Part shown: positions 44,383 to 54,122 of the stretch, piece after piece
How positions within the stretch are numbered: position 1 is the first letter of the stretch
How the letters are laid out: each line of letters starts with the position of its first letter
Assembly: GCA_020724465.1 (NCBI GenBank)
Contig: DYGX01000013.1
Span: 68,032 to 132,031 of the forward strand
Length of the DNA: 64,000 nucleotides
Source: Thermoflexus sp.
GTDB taxonomy: Bacteria; Chloroflexota; Anaerolineae; Aggregatilineales; Aggregatilineaceae
Reading direction: 5' to 3'
The notes under the pieces: model-generated
What the model was told of the DNA's origin: nothing
Seen by the model: only the letters and a program-made list of their open reading frames with translations
Databases searched by the model: none
Made by a program: the position numbers and the translations under genes

Positions 44383-46455
44383 GTGGACCACAACACCCCG
44401 ATTCTGGCCGTTGACGACCTGACGATCAGCTACCGCGTGGGTAGGCGCTGGCTGCGCGCCGTGCACGACATTCACCTGCGCGTCCAGGCGGGCGAGATCG
44501 TCGGGCTGGTCGGCGAATCCGGATCCGGCAAATCGACCGTCGCCACCGGCGTGATGCGCTTTCTGCCGCCCAACGGGCGCATCGAGCCGGGCAGCCGGAT
44601 CGCGCTGTTGGGCGACGAGCTGGCCGGGCGCTCACGGCGCGAGATGCAGCGCGTCTGGGGTGCGCGGATGGCCTTCGTCCCGCAAAACCCGGCCACCGCG
44701 CTCAACCCGTCGCTCAAGGTCGGCGAGCAGATCGCCGAGATCGTGCGCCACCATCAGGGGCTGGACCGCCGGGCCGCCCGCGCGCAGGCTGTTGCGGCGC
44801 TACGCCGCGTCAACCTGGCGGACGCCGCCCGGCTCGCCAACCGCTATCCGCACGAACTGAGCGGTGGGATGCAGCAGCGCGTCGCGATCGCGATGGCGCT
44901 CAGCACTTCGCCGCAGCTTCTGGTGCTGGACGAGCCGACGACCAGCCTGGACGTGACCACCGAAGCCGTGATCCTGGACCTGATACGCACCCTGATCGCC
45001 GAAGAGGGCGCCGGGGCGATCTACGTGACGCACAACCTGGGCGTGGTGGCCCAGCTCTGCAACCGCGTGACGGTCCTCTACGCGGGCGAGATCATGGAAG
45101 AGGCGCCGGTCCGCGCGCTGTTCGAGCGGCCGCTGCACCCGTACACCATCGGGCTGATTCAGAGCATGCCCCGGCTGGGCCAGACCAAGGACCGCGCCAC
45201 CCTGCCCACCATCCCCGGTCTGCCTCCGCCGCTGGCGGAGATGCCCGCAGGGTGCGTCTTCGAGCCGCGCTGCCCGCTCGCCATCCCGATCTGCCGCACC
45301 AAGCCGCCGCTCGACGCGCCGGACGGGGAACGGCGCGTGCGCTGCCACCGCTGGGGCGAGATCGCGCGCGGTGAGGTGACGCTGCAAACCAGCGTCGAAG
45401 ATGGCGTTGAGGCGCCCGCCGGATCCCGGCCCGGACTCCTGCGCGTTGACGGGCTGACGAAGCATTTCCCGGTACGGCGTTCGCTCAAGCAGATACTGCG
45501 CGGCACCCGTCCGCGCCCGGTGCGCGCCGTCGACGGTGTGAATCTGAGCATCCAGCGGGGCAAGACGCTCGGCCTGGTGGGCGAAAGCGGCAGCGGCAAG
45601 ACCACGCTGGCGCGGGTTATCATCGGCCTGGAAGAACGCACCGCCGGGACGATCACGCTGCTCGGCGCGGACGTCTCCGGCACGGTGCGCGACCGCGCCC
45701 GCGAGACGCTGGCGCAGCTTCAGATGGTCTTCCAGAACCCACAGGATTCGCTCAACCCCTATCTGACGGTCGGGCAGGCGCTGAGCCGCCCGCTGATCCG
45801 GCTGGCGGGGATGAGCCGCGAGCAGGCCGCCGCCGAAGCGCGCCGCCTGCTGGAAGCGGTCAACCTCAGTGCGGACTACGCGCATCGCTATCCCGGCGAG
45901 CTGAGCGGCGGCGAAAAACAGCGCGTCGCCATCGCGCGCGCTTTCGCGTCCAACCCGGCGCTGATCCTGTGCGACGAGCCGGTGTCGTCGCTGGATGTGT
46001 CGGTCCAGGCGGCGGTGCTCAATCTGCTGGCGCGCTTGCAGGCCGAGCGCGATACGTCCTACCTGTTCATCTCGCACGATCTGGCGGTGGTCGGCTATCT
46101 GGCGGACTATCTGGCCGTGATGTACCTGGGCGAGCTATTTGAGGTCGGCTACGCGGCGGAGCTATTCCACCCGCCCTACCACCCCTATACCGAAGCGCTC
46201 ATTTCGGCCATCCCACAGCCGGACCCCGACCGCCCCACGACCCGCGTGCGCCTGACCGACGACATCCCCAGCCCGCGCAACATCCCGACGGGCTGCCGTT
46301 TCCACACGCGCTGCCCGCGCAAAATCGGCGCGATCTGCGAAACGGAAGCCCCGCCCTGGCGCGACGGCGGCGACGAACACTATATCAAATGCCACATCCC
46401 ACTGGACGAGCTGGCCGCGCTGCAGCGCGGCGTTGCGGTGGACGACGGAGCGTGA
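44383..46455 (+). CDS. Fused double ABC ATPase (DppD-DppF in one chain)
   Basis: 690 residues, two complete ATPases. First half: Walker A VGESGSGKSTVATGVMRFL, signature LSGGMQQRVAIAMALS, Walker B LLVLDEPTTSLDV, Cys-rich tail CVFEPRCPLAIPIC. Second half: Walker A GESGSGKTTLARVIIG, signature LSGGEKQRVAIARAFA, Walker B LILCDEPVSSLDV, tail CRFHTRCPRKIGAIC. Starts with GTG 3 bp after the permease. Resembles GsiA-type fusions; usually DppD and DppF are separate. Confidence 0.94.
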   Translation: MDHNTPILAVDDLTISYRVGRRWLRAVHDIHLRVQAGEIVGLVGESGSGKSTVATGVMRFLPPNGRIEPGSRIALLGDELAGRSRREMQRVWGARMAFVPQNPATALNPSLKVGEQIAEIVRHHQGLDRRAARAQAVAALRRVNLADAARLANRYPHELSGGMQQRVAIAMALSTSPQLLVLDEPTTSLDVTTEAVILDLIRTLIAEEGAGAIYVTHNLGVVAQLCNRVTVLYAGEIMEEAPVRALFERPLHPYTIGLIQSMPRLGQTKDRATLPTIPGLPPPLAEMPAGCVFEPRCPLAIPICRTKPPLDAPDGERRVRCHRWGEIARGEVTLQTSVEDGVEAPAGSRPGLLRVDGLTKHFPVRRSLKQILRGTRPRPVRAVDGVNLSIQRGKTLGLVGESGSGKTTLARVIIGLEERTAGTITLLGADVSGTVRDRARETLAQLQMVFQNPQDSLNPYLTVGQALSRPLIRLAGMSREQAAAEARRLLEAVNLSADYAHRYPGELSGGEKQRVAIARAFASNPALILCDEPVSSLDVSVQAAVLNLLARLQAERDTSYLFISHDLAVVGYLADYLAVMYLGELFEVGYAAELFHPPYHPYTEALISAIPQPDPDRPTTRVRLTDDIPSPRNIPTGCRFHTRCPRKIGAICETEAPPWRDGGDEHYIKCHIPLDELAALQRGVAVDDGA

Positions 46456-46456
46456 G

Positions 46457-47434
46457 ATGAGCCGGTTTCTGGCGCGGCGGCTGCTGTTCCTGATCTTCAC
46501 GCTGTTTCTGACGACGGTGATCGTCTTCCTGCTGACGCGGGTGCTGCCCGGCGACGTCGCACGCGTGCTGTTGGGGCGCGACGCCAGCCCCGCCGCCGTC
46601 GAGGCCAAGCGCGAAGAATTGGGCCTGAACGATCCCCTCGTCGTGCAATACGTCAACTGGGCGGTGGATTTCGTGCGTGGCGACTGGGGCCAGACCTTCG
46701 CCAGCCCGCGCCAGGATATTCGCGCCATCGTCACCGAGCGGCTGGTCAACTCCGGGCGGCTGGCGTTCCTCACGCTGCTGATCGCGCTGCCGCTGGCGAT
46801 CACGCTGGGGGTCATTGCCGGCCTGACCGAGGGCAAGCTCTCGGACAGCGTGATCTCGGTGCTGTCGCTCTCGGTGGTCAGCCTGCCGGAGTTTGTGACC
46901 GGGCTGTTCCTGATCAACACGGTCGCGCTGCGCTGGCGCGATAATCCCATCGCGGACGCGCTCGGCTGGTTCCCGGCCAGTTCCGCCGTCCGGCCCGATC
47001 TGTCGTTCCGCGAGGCGCTGCCCGCGCTGTGGCTGCCCGCCATCGCCGCGACGCTGGTGCTGATGGCCTACATCGTGCGGTTGGTGCGCGCCGGGGTGAT
47101 CGAAGAGCTGAAGAAGGATTATGTGCGCACGGCGGTGCTCAAGGGGCTGCCCTATCGCACCGTGATCGTCAAACACGTGCTGCGCAACGCGCTGATCCCC
47201 ACCGTGACCGTGATCGCCACCAGCAGCGGCTGGCTGATCAGCGGCATGGTCGTGATCGAGTCGGTTTTCAGCTACCCCGGCCTGGGCCGTCTGCTGATCA
47301 ACACGGCCATCAACAACCGCGATCTACCGCTGATCCAGGCGATTGTGGCTGTGACGGTGGTCATCATCCTGCTCGCCAACTTCACCGCCGATCTGCTCTA
47401 TGCCCTGCTCAACCCGCGCATCCGGCTCGAATAG
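46457..47434 (+). CDS. Peptide-type ABC permease (DppB type)
   Basis: 325 residues from the ATG just after the ATPase stop (TGAGATG). MSRFLARRLLFLIFTLFLTT is the standard DppB opening; the EAA loop is YVRTAVLKGLPYRTVIVKHV, and VIESVFSYPGLGRLLINTAI follows. It lies last in the operon, after the ATPases, instead of next to DppC. Confidence 0.94.
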   Translation: MSRFLARRLLFLIFTLFLTTVIVFLLTRVLPGDVARVLLGRDASPAAVEAKREELGLNDPLVVQYVNWAVDFVRGDWGQTFASPRQDIRAIVTERLVNSGRLAFLTLLIALPLAITLGVIAGLTEGKLSDSVISVLSLSVVSLPEFVTGLFLINTVALRWRDNPIADALGWFPASSAVRPDLSFREALPALWLPAIAATLVLMAYIVRLVRAGVIEELKKDYVRTAVLKGLPYRTVIVKHVLRNALIPTVTVIATSSGWLISGMVVIESVFSYPGLGRLLINTAINNRDLPLIQAIVAVTVVIILLANFTADLLYALLNPRIRLE

Positions 47435-47466
47435 CCAGCCGGAGCCATCGTCACCCAGGAGGACCT

Positions 47467-48255
47467 ATGGCGCTGCCCGCTATACCCCGCGACTGGATCG
47501 CTACCCGCCAGGCGCTGCACCAGGCCGCTCAGGTCGTCGGCGCTGTGCGCGCGGCAGTGGCGCCGCCCCAGCCCAACTATCTGCATCTCGGCCTGCACGT
47601 GCTCCCTGGCCGCCTGACGACCGGGCCGCTCGGCCCGATGGGCGAGTGGCAGCTCGACCTCGCCAGCCAGACTCTGCGCTGGTATCAGGCGTTCAAGACG
47701 CCCATCGCGCTGCCGGTGCGCGGCATGACGCAGCGCGCTCTGGCGAACACCGTCAAAGAGCTGGCAGCACACGCCGGCTATCAATTGGCGCTGGACGATA
47801 CGCGGCTGAGCAGGGACACCCCCCTGGAGCCGGACCCCGCCGCCGCGGTGGCCTATGGGGACGCGCTGACCGCGCTCCATACCGTTCTGGAGCGGTTCCG
47901 TGCCTCGCTTCCCGGCGCCAAGACGCCACTCGTGGTCTGGCCGCACGGCTTCGATCTGTCGTTTCTGTGGTTTGCAACCCAAGTAGAGTCCGAAGAGGCG
48001 CCGCATATGAGCTTCGGGTTCTCGCCCGCGAGCGAAGGGCTGGACCGCCCCTACCTCTACGCCTACGCGCACCCGATCCCGCCCGGCCTGACCGGCCTGC
48101 CGCTTCCGGCACCAGCGCGCTGGCACACGGCCGGCTGGACCGGCGTGGTGCTGCCGTATGATGATGTGGCGCCGCGCGAGGACGCGCCGGAGGCCATCGC
48201 GGAAATCGTGCGCGCGGTTTACGTGCAGGTATCGCCGTTGCTCAAGAGCAGCTAG
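47467..48255 (+). CDS. DUF5996 family protein, unknown function
   Basis: 262 residues from the ATG at 47467 with AGGAGG upstream; an open frame upstream belongs to the permease region. Features: LHQAAQVVGAVRAAVAPPQP, NYLHLGLHVLPGRLTTGPL and VVWPHGFDLSFLWFATQV are typical of DUF5996. No signal or membrane segments, so it is probably cytoplasmic. The stop codon lies within the decamer repeat copy C. Confidence 0.82.
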   Translation: MALPAIPRDWIATRQALHQAAQVVGAVRAAVAPPQPNYLHLGLHVLPGRLTTGPLGPMGEWQLDLASQTLRWYQAFKTPIALPVRGMTQRALANTVKELAAHAGYQLALDDTRLSRDTPLEPDPAAAVAYGDALTALHTVLERFRASLPGAKTPLVVWPHGFDLSFLWFATQVESEEAPHMSFGFSPASEGLDRPYLYAYAHPIPPGLTGLPLPAPARWHTAGWTGVVLPYDDVAPREDAPEAIAEIVRAVYVQVSPLLKSS

Positions 48256-48379
48256 AAGCAGCTAAAGACAGCCAGAAACAGCGAAAAGCAGCAAAAGGCA
48301 GCGGTGTGAGGCGTGCCCGCTTTCCCGCTGCCTTTTGCTGCTCTCTGCTGTCTTTCGCTGTTCTTCGCCGCTTTTGGCT
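48241..48379. repeat. 10-bp-period inverted repeat array between convergent genes (copy C)
   Basis: Left arm 48249-48302: about five decamers of the form GCNARARRCA, starting inside the last codons of the DUF5996 gene. Right arm 48326-48379: about five decamers GCTGYYTTTN, ending at the TGA stop of the LON-domain gene on the other strand. The arms pair across a loop of about 23 nt. Probably a two-way terminator. Confidence 0.9.
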
Positions 48380-49038
48380 CAATTCAGCGAAAACGACCCC
48401 ATCATCGGCGCTTCTTCGGCTTCGAGCATCCGCTGGAGCAGCGGCACCTCGCGCGTGTAGATGGTGCGCACGTCGTGCAGCAAGGTGGTCGCTTCCGGCG
48501 CGTCGAGCAGCTCTTGCTTTTGCTCGGACGGAATCTGCACCAGCGCCGCCGCCAGGTAGCCGAGCGCCAGCGGGTCGTCGGGAAGCTGCGTCGCGTCGAA
48601 CTCGATATCCTCGTCCGCGGCCAGCGACAGAATCTCAAGATACCGCTCGACCCAGGGGCGCAGGCTGTCGCTGGCGCGCTCGGCGGCGAAGGTGTCCTCT
48701 CCGGTGATCGGATACGGCACCACCGCGCCCATCAGGTAGGGGTGGTCGTAGCGCAGCGATACCACCTGAAAACGCTCCAGCCCCACCGCCAGGATATTCA
48801 TCCGGCCATCGGGCAGGCGCTCGACCTGGGTGATCTGGGCAGAGGTCCCGGTGAGGTTCGGCTCGGCTTCCAGGCTGTAGCCGTCCAGCTCGCCCCGGCT
48901 CAACACCACGCCGAACGGCGTGTGTGAAGCCAGGCACATCTCGATCATCTCCTTATAGCGTTCCTCAAAGATGTGCAGGCTGATCGGCACACCCGGAAAG
49001 AGCACCGTGTTCAAAGGAAAGAGAGGCAGCTCAACCAT
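48379..49038 (-). CDS. LON peptidase N-terminal domain protein
   Basis: 219 residues from the ATG at 49038 (MVELPLFPLNTVLFPGVPIS); the frame is open upstream without match. It consists of the LON substrate-binding domain only (LHIFEERYKEMIEMCLAS, FGVVLSRGELDG, RMNILAVGLERFQVVSL) plus a helical tail. No AAA or protease domain is present, as in stand-alone family members. Role unknown; probably cytoplasmic. Confidence 0.9.
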   Translation of the reverse strand: MVELPLFPLNTVLFPGVPISLHIFEERYKEMIEMCLASHTPFGVVLSRGELDGYSLEAEPNLTGTSAQITQVERLPDGRMNILAVGLERFQVVSLRYDHPYLMGAVVPYPITGEDTFAAERASDSLRPWVERYLEILSLAADEDIEFDATQLPDDPLALGYLAAALVQIPSEQKQELLDAPEATTLLHDVRTIYTREVPLLQRMLEAEEAPMMGSFSLN

Positions 49039-49148
49039 GTTTGGTTTGTCCTCGATTGTTCGACGATTGTTGATATCCCGATTGTAATGCAGCATCCGGC
49101 CCGCGCACATTAGAACCATCTCAAAATTTCCGGCAGCCGCCTTATCGC

Positions 49149-49177
49149 TTGACACGCAATCAGCAGTAGTTTATAGT
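49149..49177 (+). promoter_or_regulatory. Promoter of the MacB-type ABC exporter
   Basis: TTGACA (49149-49154), a 17-bp spacer, and TATAGT (49172-49177), close to consensus. The leader is about 130 nt and contains an ACCCCC with GGGGGGT hairpin near 49230-49252. Confidence 0.75.
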
Positions 49178-49316
49178 CGAAACACTATACACGCTTCGCC
49201 CGCTTTCATGCCGTGCCAGGTCAGGCCCAACCCCCGCACATTTGGGGGGTACAGGCACGCCGAAACGTCTCTAGACTGAGATCAGACCGTAGCATCGTCT
49301 CTGGAAAGGAACGGGC

Positions 49317-50024
49317 ATGATCGAGCTTCAGAATGTCTCCAAGCGATATATCGTGGGTCCGGTGACGATCACCGCATTGGATCATGTGTCGCTTCACATC
49401 GCCGAGGGCGAGTTCGTCGTCGTGCTGGGCCCGTCCGGCAGCGGCAAGACAACGCTGCTGAACATCATCGGCGCGCTGGACGTGCCGACCGAGGGCAGCG
49501 TGCGCGTCAACGGCGTCGAGCTGAGCACCACCACACAGGCCGAGCGCTTCAAGTTTCGCCGCGAGACGGTCAGCTTCATCTTCCAGACCTTCAACCTGTT
49601 CCCCAGCCTGACCGCCCTGGAAAACGTCGAGCTGGGCCTGGATATTTCGCGCAACGGGCGCAACGGGCGCCAGACCGCCGCGTCGATCCTGGCGAGCGTC
49701 GGCCTGGGCGACCGGCTCTCGCACCTTCCGCACGAGCTTTCCGGCGGCGAGCAGCAGCGCGTCGCCATCGCGCGTGCGCTGGCGACCGGCAACCCGATTC
49801 TGCTGGCCGACGAGCCGACGGGCGAGCTGGATTTCCGCACCGGTGTGCAGATCCTGGAGCTGCTCCAGCAGCAGGCCGAGGCGGGCAAAACGGTGCTGGT
49901 CGTCACGCACAACCGCGAGATCTCGCGCATAGCCGACCGCGTGATCGAGCTGAGCAGCGGGCATATCGTCAGCGACGGCGCGCCGCGCGGTGGCAAGGCG
50001 CCGGTTCACGCGCTGAGCTGGTAG
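49317..50024 (+). CDS. ABC ATPase, LolD/MacB type
   Basis: 235 residues. Walker A LGPSGSGKTTLLNIIGALDV, signature LSGGEQQRVAIARALAT, Walker B ILLADEPTGELDFRTG, H-loop VLVVTHNREISR. It ends 21 bp before the FtsX-like permease, so the pair forms a two-gene exporter or membrane remodelling complex. Confidence 0.93.
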   Translation: MIELQNVSKRYIVGPVTITALDHVSLHIAEGEFVVVLGPSGSGKTTLLNIIGALDVPTEGSVRVNGVELSTTTQAERFKFRRETVSFIFQTFNLFPSLTALENVELGLDISRNGRNGRQTAASILASVGLGDRLSHLPHELSGGEQQRVAIARALATGNPILLADEPTGELDFRTGVQILELLQQQAEAGKTVLVVTHNREISRIADRVIELSSGHIVSDGAPRGGKAPVHALSW

Positions 50025-50045
50025 CCGGGCGAAAGGCAGACGCAA

Positions 50046-52490
50046 ATGAACACCCGCCTCTATCTCCGCTGGACCTGGCGCGATCTGCGCGCGCGCTGGT
50101 TGCAGGTGGTCGCCATCGCAGTGATCATCGCGCTGGGCACCGGCGTCTACGCCGGGCTGCGCAGCGTGAACGGCTGGCAGCGCCGGTCGTACGACGCCAG
50201 CTACGCGCTGCTGAACATGTACGATCTGCGCGTGCGCCTGACCGAAGGGAGCTATGTGGATGCCAATGAGTTGCGCGCGGCGCTGGACGAGCTGCCCCAC
50301 GCAGAATGGATCACCGCCGCCGAGCCACGCCTGATCGTGCCGACGCTGGTCGAGGCCAACGACCGCGAGACCCCGATCCTGGTGCCAGGCCGGATCATCG
50401 GCGTGGACATCACCGGCGGCGGCCCGGCCATCAACCGCCTGCACCTGATGAGCGGCGAGCCTTTCAGCGCCCAGACCGACCCGGCCAGGACCGCCATCGT
50501 CGAGTACAACTTCGCCGCCTACTACGACTTGCCGGCGCAGGGCACCATTCGCCTCAGCGGCGGGCACGAGCTGCGCCGGATCGGCGCGGCGCTGATGCCG
50601 GAATACTTCCTGGTGATCGCCAACGAGATCGGCTTCATGGACGCGGCGCAGTTCGCCGTCGTCGTGACGCCGCTGGAAACGGCTCAGGCGCTGGCCGAGC
50701 AGCCGGGCCGCGTCAACGATCTGCTGCTCACGCTGGCCGACGGCGCCGACGCCGGGCAGATGCGCGCCGAAATCGAGCAGATGATCGATGCGCACTTCGC
50801 CGGAACGGGGATCACCATCATGGCACCCGCTGATGACCCCGCTCACCACGCCCTCTACAGCGACCTGGAAAGCGACGACCGCTTCTTCCGCCTGATCGCG
50901 TACCTGTTCCTGGCCGGAGCTGCGTTCGGGGCGTTCAACCTGGCGACGCGCATTGTCGAGGCCCAGCGCCGCCAGATCGGGATCGGCATGGCGCTGGGCA
51001 TGCCACGCGTGCAGATCGCCCTGCGCCCGCTGCTGGTCGGCGTACAAATCGCCCTCTTGGGGGTTGTCTTCGGGCTGCTACTGGGGCAGATGGTCGGTGC
51101 CGCGATGCGCGGGCTGATGCAGGACCTGCTGCCGCTGCCGGTGATGGAGACACCATTCATGGCCCGCGTCTTTCTCCAGGCGGCAGCACTCGGGGTGCTG
51201 CTTCCCATCGCGGCCACAGTCTATCCTGTGTGGCGCGCCGTGCGCGTGCCGCCCATCGACGCCATCAAGTCCGGCACGCTGATCCAGAAAAGCAGCCGGC
51301 TGGCCGCGCTGCTGGTCAACATCCCGCTGCCGGGGCGCAGCTTCACGCAGATGCCGCTTCGCAACCTGCTGCGCACGCCGCGCCGGACGCTGCTCACCCT
51401 GCTCGGCATCGCGACGGCGATCACCACCCTGATCACGCTGATCGGTACGCTCGACTCGTTCCTGGCGACGATCGACACCGCCGAAGCAGAGTTCTACCAG
51501 AATCATCCTGAGCGCATGATCGTCACGCTGAACTCGTTCTACGGCGTCACCTCGCCGCGCGTCATCGCCGTGGCCGAGCGGCCCGAAGTTGGCCGCGTGC
51601 AAAGCGGGCTGGTGCTCGAAGGCGAGCTGCGTCACAGCGGCGAAACCATCGACGTAGCCCTGGAGCTGATCGACCTGGAGAGCGATTTCTGGCGGCCAAC
51701 CGTCGTGAAAGGCACCTATCCGACCGGGCAGGCGGGAATCCTCATCAACCAGAAAGCTGCCGACCTGCTCGGCGTGGATGTGGGTGACACCCTGACGCTC
51801 TGGCACCCGCAGCGCGAAGGGCTGTTTAGTATTCACATGGCAGAAAGCGAGGTTCCGGTCAGCGGAATCCACGCCAGTCCGCTGGGCTATCTGGCTTACA
51901 TGGACCAGAGCCAGGCCGCGCTGATGGGGTTAGCCGGGGTGACCAACGTGCTGTACGTGGAGCCGGCGCCCGGTGCCACCCAGGACGAGGTGCAATACGC
52001 GCTGTTTCACCTGCCGGGCATCGCCTCCGTGCAGCCGGTGTCGCACTTCACCGAGGTGTTCAGCGACGCGATGGAGCTACTGACGGGTTTCATGGCGATC
52101 GTCGCGGTCGCCGTCACGGCGATGGCTTTCCTGATCGCCTTCAATTCGACCAGTATTAACGTCGACGAGCGCGCCCGCGAGATCGCGACCCTGTTCGCCT
52201 TCGGCTTGCCGATCCGCACCGTGCTGCGCATGACGGTGATCGAAAACCTGGTGGTCGGCACCCTGGGCACGCTGGTAGGCATCGGCCTGGGCTGGGGCCT
52301 GCTGGGTTGGATGATGCGGGTCGAACTGGGCGATTACATGCCCGAAGTCAGCTTCACGGTCACGCTCGCGCCGCTGACGCTGCTGATCGCGGTGGCCCTC
52401 GGCGCGCTGGTCGTCGCACTGACCCCCCTGCTCAGCCTGCGCAAGCTGGCGCGCATGAACCTCTCCGCCACGCTGCGCGTCGTCGAATAA
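50046..52490 (+). CDS. FtsX-like ABC permease (MacB-type, two FtsX modules)
   Basis: 814 residues. An N-terminal helix ([20 protein letters not shown]) is followed by an external domain, a three-helix FtsX block (about 280-400, with ARIVEAQ-like [20 protein letters not shown]), then a second unit: helix ([20 protein letters not shown]), external domain and a final FtsX block ending [20 protein letters not shown]. Works with the ATPase just upstream; it may move lipids, lipoproteins or peptides. Confidence 0.92.
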   Translation: MNTRLYLRWTWRDLRARWLQVVAIAVIIALGTGVYAGLRSVNGWQRRSYDASYALLNMYDLRVRLTEGSYVDANELRAALDELPHAEWITAAEPRLIVPTLVEANDRETPILVPGRIIGVDITGGGPAINRLHLMSGEPFSAQTDPARTAIVEYNFAAYYDLPAQGTIRLSGGHELRRIGAALMPEYFLVIANEIGFMDAAQFAVVVTPLETAQALAEQPGRVNDLLLTLADGADAGQMRAEIEQMIDAHFAGTGITIMAPADDPAHHALYSDLESDDRFFRLIAYLFLAGAAFGAFNLATRIVEAQRRQIGIGMALGMPRVQIALRPLLVGVQIALLGVVFGLLLGQMVGAAMRGLMQDLLPLPVMETPFMARVFLQAAALGVLLPIAATVYPVWRAVRVPPIDAIKSGTLIQKSSRLAALLVNIPLPGRSFTQMPLRNLLRTPRRTLLTLLGIATAITTLITLIGTLDSFLATIDTAEAEFYQNHPERMIVTLNSFYGVTSPRVIAVAERPEVGRVQSGLVLEGELRHSGETIDVALELIDLESDFWRPTVVKGTYPTGQAGILINQKAADLLGVDVGDTLTLWHPQREGLFSIHMAESEVPVSGIHASPLGYLAYMDQSQAALMGLAGVTNVLYVEPAPGATQDEVQYALFHLPGIASVQPVSHFTEVFSDAMELLTGFMAIVAVAVTAMAFLIAFNSTSINVDERAREIATLFAFGLPIRTVLRMTVIENLVVGTLGTLVGIGLGWGLLGWMMRVELGDYMPEVSFTVTLAPLTLLIAVALGALVVALTPLLSLRKLARMNLSATLRVVE

Positions 52491-52517
52491 CCTTCGCACT
52501 CACCCAATCCGAAGGAT

Positions 52518-52543
52518 GGGCGCCCGGCCGGGCGCCCGTTTTT
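52518..52543 (+). terminator. Terminator of the ABC exporter operon
   Basis: GGGCGCCC (52518-52525), loop GGCC, GGGCGCCC (52530-52537), then GTTTTT. A strong intrinsic terminator about 28 bp after the permease stop. Confidence 0.85.
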
Positions 52544-52576
52544 GTGCCATTTGTGAGCCTTCACCAGTCGATCCGG

Positions 52577-52605
52577 TTGAGAGAACGGGCGTGGCGACCT
52601 ATAAT
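52577..52605 (+). promoter_or_regulatory. Promoter of the monooxygenase/ADH/DMT operon
   Basis: TTGAGA (52577-52582), a 17-bp spacer, and a consensus TATAAT (52600-52605). The leader is about 28 nt. Confidence 0.8.
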
Positions 52606-52639
52606 CTGGCGCGGGCGGATGATTGAGGAGCGAGAAGCC

Positions 52640-52954
52640 ATGTATATTGTGCACGTGTACTGCCACGTCAAGCCAGAGTGCATCGACGAATTCCGCCGCA
52701 TCACCATCGAAAACGCGCGCAACAGCGTGCAGGAGCCGGGCATCGCGCGCTTCGACGTGATCCAGCAGGCCGACGACCCGACGCGCTTTGTGCTGGTCGA
52801 GGTCTACCGCACGCCCGACGACCCGGCGCGCCACCGCGAAACCGCGCATTATCAGGCGTGGGCAGCGGCGGCTCCGGACCTGCTGGCCGAGCCGCGTTCC
52901 AAGACCGTGTTCACCAATGTCTACCCTGGCGAAGACGGATGGGATTCGGCGTGA
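52640..52954 (+). CDS. Antibiotic biosynthesis monooxygenase (ABM) domain protein
   Basis: 104 residues from the ATG at 52640, with GAGGAG upstream. [40 protein letters not shown] and [20 protein letters not shown] are the small dimeric ABM fold (YgiN/LsrG-like). Such enzymes oxidise quinols or isomerise small metabolites without cofactor. Its stop overlaps the next start as TGATG. Confidence 0.88.
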   Translation: MYIVHVYCHVKPECIDEFRRITIENARNSVQEPGIARFDVIQQADDPTRFVLVEVYRTPDDPARHRETAHYQAWAAAAPDLLAEPRSKTVFTNVYPGEDGWDSA

Positions 52955-54108
52955 TGCGCTTCGAGTTCGCCACGGCGGGACGGATCGCCTTTGGCGCGGG
53001 CGCGCTGCGCGAGGCCGGCACCATCGCCGCCGGGTTGGGACAGCGCGCGCTGGTGGTCACCGGCGCGCAGACTGAGCGCGCCGCGCCGCTGCTGGAACGG
53101 CTGGACGCGGCGGGCGTCGCCTGGACGCTCTTCCCGGTGCCGACCGAGCCAACTGTCCAGCTTGCCTGCGACGGCACCGCCCAGGCGCGTGAAGCCGCCT
53201 GCGATCTGGTGATCGGGTTCGGTGGAGGCAGCGCCATCGACGCTGCCAAAGCCATCGCCGCGCTGCTGACCAACGAGGGCGACCCGCTCGACTACCTGGA
53301 AGTCGTCGGGCGCGGGCAGCCGATCACGCGCCCTGCCGCGCCCACCATCGCCATCCCCACCACTGCCGGGACGGGCGCCGAAGTCACCCGCAACGCGGTG
53401 CTGGCCGTGCCGGAGCAGCGCGTCAAGGTCAGCCTGCGCAGCCCGCTGATGCTGCCCCGCGTGGCGCTGGTCGATCCGGAGCTGACCTATTCGCTGCCCC
53501 CGGCCATCACCGCCAGCACCGGTCTGGACGCGCTGACGCAGTTGATCGAGCCGTTCGTCACGCGCAAGGCCAACCCGCTGACCGATGCCCTGTGTCGCGA
53601 GGCGATCCCGCGCGCCGCCCGCGCGCTGCCCCGCGCCTATGCCGACGGCAGCGACACAGCCGCCCGCGACGAGATGGCGCTGGCGAGCCTCTTTGGCGGG
53701 CTGGCGCTGGCGAACGCCGGCCTGGGAGCGGTGCACGGCTTCGCCGGGCCGCTGGGCGGCATGCTTGCCGCGCCGCACGGGGCGATCTGCGCCGCGCTGC
53801 TGCCGCACGTCATGGCCGCCAACATCGCGATCCTGGCCGAACGCCAGCCGGACAACCCGGTTCTGGCGCGCTACGCCGAAATCGCCCGCCTGCTGACAGG
53901 CCGCTCCGACGCTGCGCCTGCCGACGGCGCGGCCTGGGTCGCCGATCTGGTCGCCGCGCTCGACATCCCGCCGCTCAGCCGCTATGGGCTGGCCGAAGCC
54001 GACTTCCCCGCGCTGATCGACGCTTCGGCTCGCGCCAGCTCGATGCAGGGCAATCCGGTCCAGCTAACCAGCGACGAGATGGCCGATATTCTCCGCCGGG
54101 CCAGCTAA
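52954..54108 (+). CDS. Iron-containing alcohol dehydrogenase family
   Basis: 384 residues from the ATG at 52954. NAD-binding GFGGGSAIDAAKAIA and TIAIPTTAGTGAEVTRNAVL. Metal-site region: D192 in STGLDALTQLIE, H261 in GAVHGFAGPLGG and H275 in APHGAICAALLP. The usual second ligand (His in DALTHAIE) is Gln196 here, so metal binding may differ. Probably reduces or oxidises a small aldehyde or alcohol. It is in one operon with an ABM protein and a DMT exporter. Confidence 0.92.
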   Translation: MRFEFATAGRIAFGAGALREAGTIAAGLGQRALVVTGAQTERAAPLLERLDAAGVAWTLFPVPTEPTVQLACDGTAQAREAACDLVIGFGGGSAIDAAKAIAALLTNEGDPLDYLEVVGRGQPITRPAAPTIAIPTTAGTGAEVTRNAVLAVPEQRVKVSLRSPLMLPRVALVDPELTYSLPPAITASTGLDALTQLIEPFVTRKANPLTDALCREAIPRAARALPRAYADGSDTAARDEMALASLFGGLALANAGLGAVHGFAGPLGGMLAAPHGAICAALLPHVMAANIAILAERQPDNPVLARYAEIARLLTGRSDAAPADGAAWVADLVAALDIPPLSRYGLAEADFPALIDASARASSMQGNPVQLTSDEMADILRRAS

Positions 54109-54122
54109 CCAGGCGAGGCGGC

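Noticed and set aside
47029..47466. N-terminal extension of the DUF5996 protein overlapping the permease
   Set aside because: The AGGAGG site at the ATG of 47467 and the family start argue for the short form.
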